Source: Asterochloris sp. CNOR1 (lineage: Eukaryota; Chlorophyta; Trebouxiophyceae; Trebouxiales; Trebouxiaceae). Taken from it: DNA of 64,000 nucleotides. The translations under genes were made by a program, and so were the position numbers. The DNA lies in contig OZ017747.1 of the NCBI GenBank assembly GCA_963969365.1, positions 1,798,001-1,862,000 on the forward strand, read 5' to 3'. Shown in pieces: positions 57,458 through 64,000 of this stretch. Positions within the stretch are counted from its first letter, which is position 1. Every line of letters starts with the position of its first letter. The notes beneath the pieces were generated by a model. The model was not told the origin of the DNA, searched no databases, and saw only the letters and a program-made list of their open reading frames with translations.

Positions 57458-58794
57458 GCTTGCCTCCGGCAGCAGCTAGATGGTACTCTCTGATCTGCAG
57501 CGCACTCGCTGATGCATCACAGATATGGGCATCATGCTGATCAGTGCTTGTGTGCCCGGCAGGAACCCCTGAGCAGCTCTCTGAGGTCCCCTCCACCAGC
57601 CAGCCAGAGCTGCTGAGTGAGGCTGTCCCCGCGGCAGCAGGCAGCCTGGATGGGGACAGCGAGGAGGCAGTGCGCTTCTACAACCCTTACGAGGGCTTGT
57701 CTCGGGCACTGGACAGCCGTGGCAGCATCAAAGGGACCTACAAGCTGCCGCAGCACCCCGAGTTCCTGTTCAGCGAGGAGGCCACAGTACATCGCAGATC
57801 TTGGACAGAGAACCTGACGTACTACACCGGGACAGGCTACCTGTCAGGTGAGGTGTCCCCTGGCTGCCTGGCAGTCCCTTGCTGCCCTGTGCATGCAGGC
57901 GCACTGGCACAGGTCCCTGGAGCACTGTGTGTGAGGCACCATCGTGCCATTCCTGACACACTGCTCAAAACCTGTCACGATCTGGCACATTATATACACC
58001 GCTTGGTGTGCCTGCACTGCAGCAAGCAAACACATCCTGCACCAGCCCCCAGAGCCTGCCTGCAACCTGCACAGCTGAAATGGCTGCCAGCATGAGCCAC
58101 AGCAAAAGTGCCGTGCTGTGCTTTACAGCGAAATATGCTGCATGATAGTGCTTTCAGGTTCTGGGCATTCACAGTACTCTACCGTCCCAGCAAGTGGTGA
58201 CCTGCATGTCGACCACCACTGTGCTTGCTGCTTTCTAAGACTCTGGCAGCTGCACAGGCTGCACATCAAGGAGGTGCGCTGCTCCTGTAGGTGCCCTGCT
58301 GGGCGGCGGCCAGGGCATCATCGCTGCAGCCAGGACGAGGCCAGAGATTGGGCCAGACACCATGCGGCTTCGGGTCAATAGGCTGCTCAACATGTCTGGC
58401 ACGCGTGGGCGGACGGCTGGGAACGCGCTGGGGGTGCTTGGCCTGTTCTATGCCGCACTGGAAAGTGGCCTGGGGCACTATGCTGACGGCAGCGTGCCAG
58501 AGGCAGCCACCTCAGTAGGCGCAGGTACATGCTGCCTGAGTCAGCTCTGTCTCGCAATTCTGATAAGGTGCTGCAGAACCCTATTTGCCATGTGGGTCCA
58601 GCAGTCAGCACATGGGCTGCACAGTGAGCCAGACTGGACAGGACGCTCTTTTGTCTTGCACTGCAGGCTTTGCGACTGGCGCACTCTTCAGAGCTGCCAG
58701 GGGCCCACGGGCTGCAGCAGTGGCTGGCGCTGTGGGTGCAGCGGCAGCTTCCGCCCTTGTGGGTGCCAGGGCGACGCTCAACAAGAATCTTTAG
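57458..58794 (+). CDS. TIM23: Mitochondrial import channel subunit TIM23
   Basis: Core of the presequence translocase of the inner membrane. Exons 57563-57847, 58291-58524 and 58667-58794 are secure; a first exon at 57458-57482 (ATG, donor at 57483) is proposed because it alone gives an ATG and the needed phase, and total length becomes about 223 residues. Motifs: YNPYEGL, YKLPQHPEFLFSEEA, RSWTENLTYYTGTGYLSGA, then four glycine-rich membrane segments including GGGQGIIAAA, MRLRVNRLLNMSGTRGRTAG, NALGVLGLFYAALESG and FATGALFRAARGPRAAAVAG. The N-terminal intermembrane-space region is short and acidic. The start is the only weak point. Confidence 0.9.
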
Positions 58795-59479
58795 AACGAG
58801 GCAGGCCAAGCATGCTGCATGGGGATGCCGTCTGACATTCTGAGCCCTTCCCCTGAAATGAACCCAGTTCAGAGCACAAGTCGCTATAGATGAAAGAGCT
58901 GACATTTGTCATTGATATGTTGCCATGGCGCTTGGAGAATCACAAAATGCTGTGGTGATGGAACCCCACAGTTCAGCGGTTGTCCTGAAGTACAACTTGA
59001 GGTCTTACTACTTGAGGTCTGACTCTGCAAGAGTCAGCGGCCTGGCTTTCATGTCTCACATGTCTACTGCACACACAAGCTACAAAAAGACTGCGGTTTG
59101 ACGGTAAATCATCCCAAAAGAGAAATACTGTATACTGGAGCAATTGAACCTCAAGCAGCCGCTGTCGGCTGGATGGGGCGCAGTATGCTTTGCTCCAGGT
59201 TGGAAGAGCTCATGGGAAAGGAGGCCACAGAATGATTGCTAGTAATGCCCTGTCCGAGCTGCTGCCTGTTGGTGGGGCCTATCTTAAATTCTCGCTCCAG
59301 GTGCATGCGGGTCAGCATGCGCATGATAGCGCCCTGCAGACAGGCAAGTCTGGGAGATGGCCTTGAATGAAGAGGGCCTCATCGCAGCTGAGGGATCTTG
59401 CCAGGCAGCTGCGTCATCCCGACCAGCACGTTGCAGCAGAGCAGGCAATGTCACAGACGCTGTGGCAGGCCGCTGAGGT
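58795..59479. other. Convergent 3' region between TIM23 and the ARM gene
   Basis: Nearly 700 bp with no gene recognised. It contains a short direct repeat (TACTTGAGGTCT / ACAACTTGAGGTCT around 58990-59020). A small minus-strand frame ending at 59284 overlaps the ARM gene stop and has no family motif. Probably two 3' untranslated regions. Confidence 0.4.
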
Positions 59480-62209
59480 TCATCGCTCAACTTTTGCCAC
59501 TTGACAAGTGCATCTGCACGCTGGCAATGCGCAGCTCGCCTTGATTTCTGTGGCTGAGCAGGGAGTGATACTGATGCGCTCCAGCCGCCGACTGCGCCGG
59601 CTGGCCTTCACAGTGTGGTCTGTAATACGAGGGGCGCCCTCTTTGTCTGACACGGTGAAGTTGAGCTCCAGCGTGCGGGAGTCTGGCTCAGTGATGGTTA
59701 ACTTGCGCAGCAAAGAGTAACGCTCGGCCATCTTGTCCCTACACGGCAGGTCGAGGCTAGGGCCTGGAACACATGTTGCATGCTGAGACAGCAGCAGGGC
59801 TGTGAAGAAAAGACGCTCGAAGCTCAGTGTAACTTGCTTAAAGCAGAGGGCTGCAAGATCAGGCGGCACGTGCACACTCAAGCAGGCAGAAGCAAATTGC
59901 TGCAGACCTGCAAGTGCCGTGCACCAGCAGGGCTGCAAGAAATTGACATGAGCAGGCTGCGAAACACTGGCACATCAACGGCAAGTGTGCACCAGCGGCC
60001 TGCCGCATTCTAGAGATGCATGCTGCAGACTGCATATTCTGCACACTGACGGCTGGGCAAGACTTCGTACCTGGGGCTTGGCTGCTTGCCAGGTGCAAAG
60101 CAGCCCAGCACGCCGCCCTCTGCCTTAACAGCCACACACAGGTGGCCCCTGCTGGGGTCAAAGCAGCACTGCCCCACCATCTGTTTGTGGACAGAGCTCC
60201 CATCCCTACCCTCATCGTTATACAGCACCTGCAGAGGAGTGTGACACCCTCTTCAGCTCATGGGACTGTTAGCACATGTCAGACAGGCTTGCCTGCACGT
60301 CGCCTATTGAGCACATCGTGCTTGCAGACTGCGCCTGACGCGAGCAGCTGAAAGTGTGTGCTGTAAGTGAGCCATGCGCCACTTGAAAGCTACGGGCTGG
60401 GCAACGTTGCAGAGCAGTCCCCAAGCCTGCCTTGCAGCCAACGGGGCTGTCAGGGCCCACTGACAGCAGCGCAGGATGACCTCTAAGGCAGCAACACAAC
60501 ACAACATGATGGCCCCACACGTGCCTCGCAGCCAACAGGGTAGACCAGCTTGTCCTGCCCCATTGACAGCAGGCGAAGTAGGGGCTGCAGGCCGCCCGCA
60601 TCCTTGATGGCGGCCCGGTTGGCTGGGTTCTGCAGGGCCAGGTTGCGCAGAACAACAGCAGCCAGCTCAGCTGCAATCTCGTCGGGGTCGTCGCGGAGCA
60701 GGCGGACCAAGGGAGGGATGCCGCCACTCTGCAGTGCAAGGCTGAGCAGCGCTGAGGCAGCTGCTGCGTGCCGCATGTGTGGGCACAAGCAGGACGCAAT
60801 AATCACAAGGCAGCTTGCAGGCTCAAGACAAGCTCAGGTGCCCGCTGACTTCATGTAGAAGCCTACCTGGCGAATGGCATCTTTGAGCTGCTGGCTGCCT
60901 GCAGCCAGGTTGCCCAGCGCAGCTGCTGCATACTCGGTGACCTCACTGTCTGGCCCTGCAAATCAGGAGGTCAATGGCAAGGCCTGTCGCCCGCTGCTCG
61001 AGGCAGACCCGCACTGGGTGAGCTAGGATCTCCACTGCGCAAATCCTACGGCCGCACAGGGTGCAGTGCATTGCAGCTGGACAGGACAGCTGGTGTACAT
61101 CTAACACAGGAAGAACACGTGAACTGAAGGAAACCCCCAATACCCAGCACTGCGATGAGCAGCGCCACAAGCTTATGCTCAATTGCACAGGGCAGGCACC
61201 TGCTGCCTCAGCCCTGTGTGAAGCAGGCCAGATACAAGGCCTGTGTGAATGGCCCACGTCAAGGCTGCACACCCTTGCAATTTCACCTGAGCTGAGCTGC
61301 CACATCAGGAGGTGGGCACAAACTGCACAGACCTTAGGCACCCCATATTGCAGCCCCACCTGAGCTGAGCAGCCCCACCAAGAGGCTGACGCCTCCCGCC
61401 CTGAGGATTGCCAGGCGGTCAGCCTCCTTGTCCGTCAGGATGCGCAGCGCCAGCAGGGCCCGGTGCGTGCACTCGGTCTCTGCGCCAGAGGCCAGCAGGC
61501 TTACCAGCTTCTGGATGCCACCAAAGCGTCTGATCAAGTCCTGCAGGATCACAGGCAGCCAGCTTAAACACATCTCTGGGCCCCACTGCCCTTTGCAGGC
61601 GAGGTGCAAGCCAGGCCTCGGTTCCCAGACATGGCAGTGCAGAGGCTGCATCAAGCAAGGCCCTGCAGGACCTGTCATGAGCATGAGGGTGTCTGAGGGG
61701 TGTGCAGAGGGACCCTGTGGCCTCAGACACCGGGGCAGCAGCAGCACACAGGCAAGGACATGGCTGCCAGGCATTCAGGCAACAGGCGGCAAATTCAAGT
61801 TTCCTGCCACAGGGGTGGACGCAACCAGGGCTGCATTGTCAAGGCAGCAGCAGCAGTGCATAGACAGAGGGGGACAAGATGGAAGCCAGCAGCAGGCCAG
61901 GCTGAACGGGAGACCTCATTTAGTGCGAGATTCCCGCCTGTCAGAGGCTCTGCCTCTCACCCTATTTTCAGAGTCGTCTGCTGCAAGGCAGGACAGCGTC
62001 TCCGCCCCCACCACTGTCAGCATGCTGTCTGTGCCGGCGTCCAGCAGGCGAAGCAGGCTCTCGATGCCGCCAGCCTCTCTGATGAGATGTTTGCTGCCTG
62101 CATCGCCTGCCAAGTTGCGCAGCGCCAGGGCAGCCTGGTACTGCTGGTCATCTGTGCCGCACTTGAGCCATTCCACCCAGCGATACACCATCTCTGATTC
62201 TGCTGCCAT
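59480..62209 (-). CDS. Armadillo-repeat protein with unassigned C-terminal region
   Basis: Six exons, 62209-61961, 61540-61360, 60955-60867, 60728-60537, 60228-60071 and 59738-59480, give about 375 residues in phase. Four or five ARM repeats are clear: QAALALRNLAGDAGSKHLI, GGIQKLVSLLASGAE, ALLALRILTDKEADRLAIL, YAAAALGNLAAGSQQLKDAI and LRNLALQNPANRAAI. The last two exons encode a different part (VLYNDEGRDGSSVHKQMVGQ; LTITEPDSRTLELNFTVSD) that I cannot assign. They join in phase only if the donor after residues LVYP is GTTGGC, so the possibility of two adjacent genes remains. The start ATG at 62209 is the first of the frame. ARM proteins are generally protein-binding scaffolds; the partner is unknown. 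Confidence 0.7.
60415..60580 (-). repeat. Duplicated ARM-gene exon-4 donor region
   Basis: Plus-strand blocks GCAGCCAACGGGGCTGTC at 60433 and GCAGCCAACAGGGTAGAC at 60529 are each followed by CCACTGACAGCAG- or CCATTGACAGCAG-type text. Offset about 97 bp; the second is exonic. Confidence 0.7.
61280..61395 (-). repeat. Duplicated ARM-gene exon-2 donor region
   Basis: CACCTGAGCTGAGCTGCC at 61286 and CACCTGAGCTGAGCAGCC at 61358, with similar flanks. Offset 72 bp; the second spans the donor. Confidence 0.7.
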
Positions 62210-62744
62210 CCCTGCTGCTGCTGGGCTATCTATCGTGTGCTAAGTCGGCTTCCAGATGGGTTCATGTGGCGTTGTGCCTGTCTGCAGGCAGAAGCCCTCC
62301 CCTCAGCTGCCCTAGGGGTTATGCGGTTGCAATGTCGGGCTGCCTGCATTGCTGGTGCCACTTTTTGAATACCCCAGCCACTGGTTGCCATGGAGGCCTC
62401 TCTGGTTGCAACGACGACTGGTAGCGGGCCCTTTATCAAGATCACCTGTAAGGGAGAGCTTAGGCCCCGGCTGATGCCCTAAGTCCGGATCCTCAGCCCC
62501 AGGTCAGTGCACTCCACCAGCCTACAGAGGCGTCTTGCCCCAGCGACGGGCTTGTGATAATGAAATTCAATTCAATTGAAACGGGTGCCCCGCTTAAAAT
62601 CCGAAGACTTCGGCGCTGACTCCTTTGACTAGGTCTAGGTCATCATGGCAAGTTGCATCTTTGGGGCCCCTTTTTCATATTGTTGCTGATACGGTCTTGC
62701 AGCGATGCACCTGAGACGTTCTTTTTGGAAACCAACACTGTGAC
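62210..62744. other. Divergent intergenic region, ARM gene and DRC11
   Basis: 535 bp between start codons. Includes an AT-rich palindromic patch (AATTCAATTCAATTG near 62562-62577) and otherwise nothing recognised. Confidence 0.4.
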
Positions 62745-64000
62745 ATGGCAAACTTGTGAGTGGCCTGCATAGCCATGCTTTGTAGCAACACCTGCAAGTT
62801 GAACCGCATCATTCGATTGCCATCTGGCATGCACAGAAAGATGAAGCCTTGTGCATGTCCACCCAGCCAAGAGGGAAGTCCTGCCCTGCAGCACGTATGA
62901 CCTGGCATGGCGGGAGGCCATGCTGGAGCTGCTGGACCAGCTGGAGGCAGAGCACCCAGAGGACCCAGTACAGGCGCCCAAGGTGTTGCACTGCGCAGAT
63001 ACGCCACTGTTGCATCTGAGGCTGGGGCAAAACCTGGAGCCAGCCCGGCCTTCAGCAACAACATCACCTGGCCGGTCCCTGTTGCCTTGCTCTTCTGTTT
63101 TTCCTTGCCAGCATGTGCCTTGGCAGGAGGGTCTGTCAGACTGAGCTCAATCGAGATGTGCCTTGGTTGTCGCAGTCTGTTGAAACTACTGGACTCTTGG
63201 TGGCGCTGCGTCTAGCAATCGTGAGGAGCACCAAGGAGCCTGCGCTGTCCTGCCCTGCAGGGCTGGGCCCAGCAAGTGCTCTTGTCCTTCCCTGCCAGCA
63301 GGCGGCCCCCCTTGCTGCCTGCAGGACCTGGCCGACTGGTCCTCAGTGTACGTCAAGTATGTCCAGATATTTAGGAAGCTGGAGACATCATATGATCAGG
63401 TGGTTCACCCTCAGAAGCGCAGGGACATGAGGCGGGCGCTAGAAGCCTGCATGGGGCGCATGCTGGAAGTGCGCAACTGGCTGGTGAGGTGCACAGGAGC
63501 ATTCATGCTGGTCAGGTGGCGCTGTAGCAGGGAGAGCCTGCTGCCCAACATGTCGAGGGCCCACTCTGGGGGCGGAAGATCACAAGGCGCAGGACAGGGG
63601 CTGAGTGGCATCAGTGTGACTTGCCAGATGCTCGGTGGGGCCCGCGCCATCTGTCTTGCTTGAAGCGCATCGCGGGTGGCCCTGCTGCTGGGGTCCCTGA
63701 CAAGCCTGCTCTCTGGGGCAGCAGCATGCTGCTGCTGCTGCCTGCTGGCACAGGGCCAGACAGCCCTGTGGGCTGTGCCTGCTGCTGCCGGAGGAGCCCC
63801 TCTGTGGCAGCAGCCTGCAGGCTGCTGCTACAAGACCCCGCACCACCTCCTGCATTGACACAGCATATCAGCACTGCTGCGGGCATCTCAGCCCTGTAGC
63901 AGGCCCCTGAGGCCTGCCGGCGCCACCCCATCTGCAGGTGAAGCTGAACCGGGGCCTCGAGTCCCCCCCGCTGGATGACGTCCTGATGGACATGAAGCTG
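62745..64000 (+). CDS. DRC11: Dynein regulatory complex subunit 11 (IQCA1/FAP82), N-terminal part
   Basis: Axonemal nexin-dynein regulatory complex subunit with IQ motifs and an AAA domain. The window holds the N-terminus only: exon 1 62745-62755 (ATG GCA AAC TT, perfect GTGAGT donor), exon 2 62892-62982, exon 3 63325-63483, exon 4 from 63938 running off the end. The protein reads MANFTYDLAWREAMLELLDQ, then the family signature VYVKYVQIFRKLETSYDQVV and HPQKRRDMRRALEACMGRML, then DDVLMDMKL. The tiny first exon is inferred from phase and from the way DRC11 proteins begin. IQ and AAA parts must lie beyond 64000. Confidence 0.85.

Noticed and set aside
62390-62435. RFX-like X-box (GTTGCCATGG...) upstream of DRC11
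   Set aside because: Only one half-site matches, and green algae are not known to use RFX factors for ciliary genes.

Overview
The window is nuclear DNA of a unicellular green alga, most likely a trebouxiophyte. It is GC-rich and gene-dense, nearly every gene is broken into short exons by many short introns (acceptors almost always end in TGCAG), and the products are chlorophyte-type: a plastid-envelope-type E3 ligase, a BSD2-like zinc finger, a HugZ-type haem-degradation family protein, LepA, MRS2, and the axonemal subunit DRC11. No organellar, bacterial or viral segment was seen. Exon boundaries were derived by hand from splice signals, reading phase and family conservation. Phases close for nearly all genes; exceptions are noted.

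Layout, left to right: BRF1 (+, 3' part only), 3-isopropylmalate dehydrogenase (-), TMEM65 (+), METTL17/RSM22 (-), SP1/MUL1-type E3 ligase (+), BSD2-like zinc finger (-), a tRNA-Cys-like element, F-box/LRR protein (-), HugZ-like protein (+), MRS2 magnesium transporter (-), a very large RNI-type LRR protein (-, about 14 kb), a CTD-interacting (CID) protein (-), SYP4 syntaxin (+), LepA (+), a GT31 glycosyltransferase (-), TIM23 (+), an armadillo-repeat protein (-) and DRC11 (+, 5' part only). Genes alternate strands, giving short divergent promoters and convergent 3' ends. There is no operon logic: the genes serve unrelated pathways (Pol III transcription, leucine synthesis, mitochondrial ribosome and import, plastid turnover, trafficking, cilium).

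Two things stand out. First, at least a dozen introns contain decayed tandem copies (period about 55-165 bp) of the adjacent exon edge together with its splice site, as if repeated duplications across exon-intron junctions had built the introns. The clearest cases are upstream of exon 2 of the GT31 gene, downstream of exon 3 of the large LRR gene, and in at least four METTL17 introns. Second, the large LRR protein carries, after its leucine-rich repeats, three diverged copies of a module of about 110 residues that I cannot assign to a named family. Also notable are about eight GC-AG introns and a DRC11 gene, which implies that a motile flagellate stage, or its remnant, exists.
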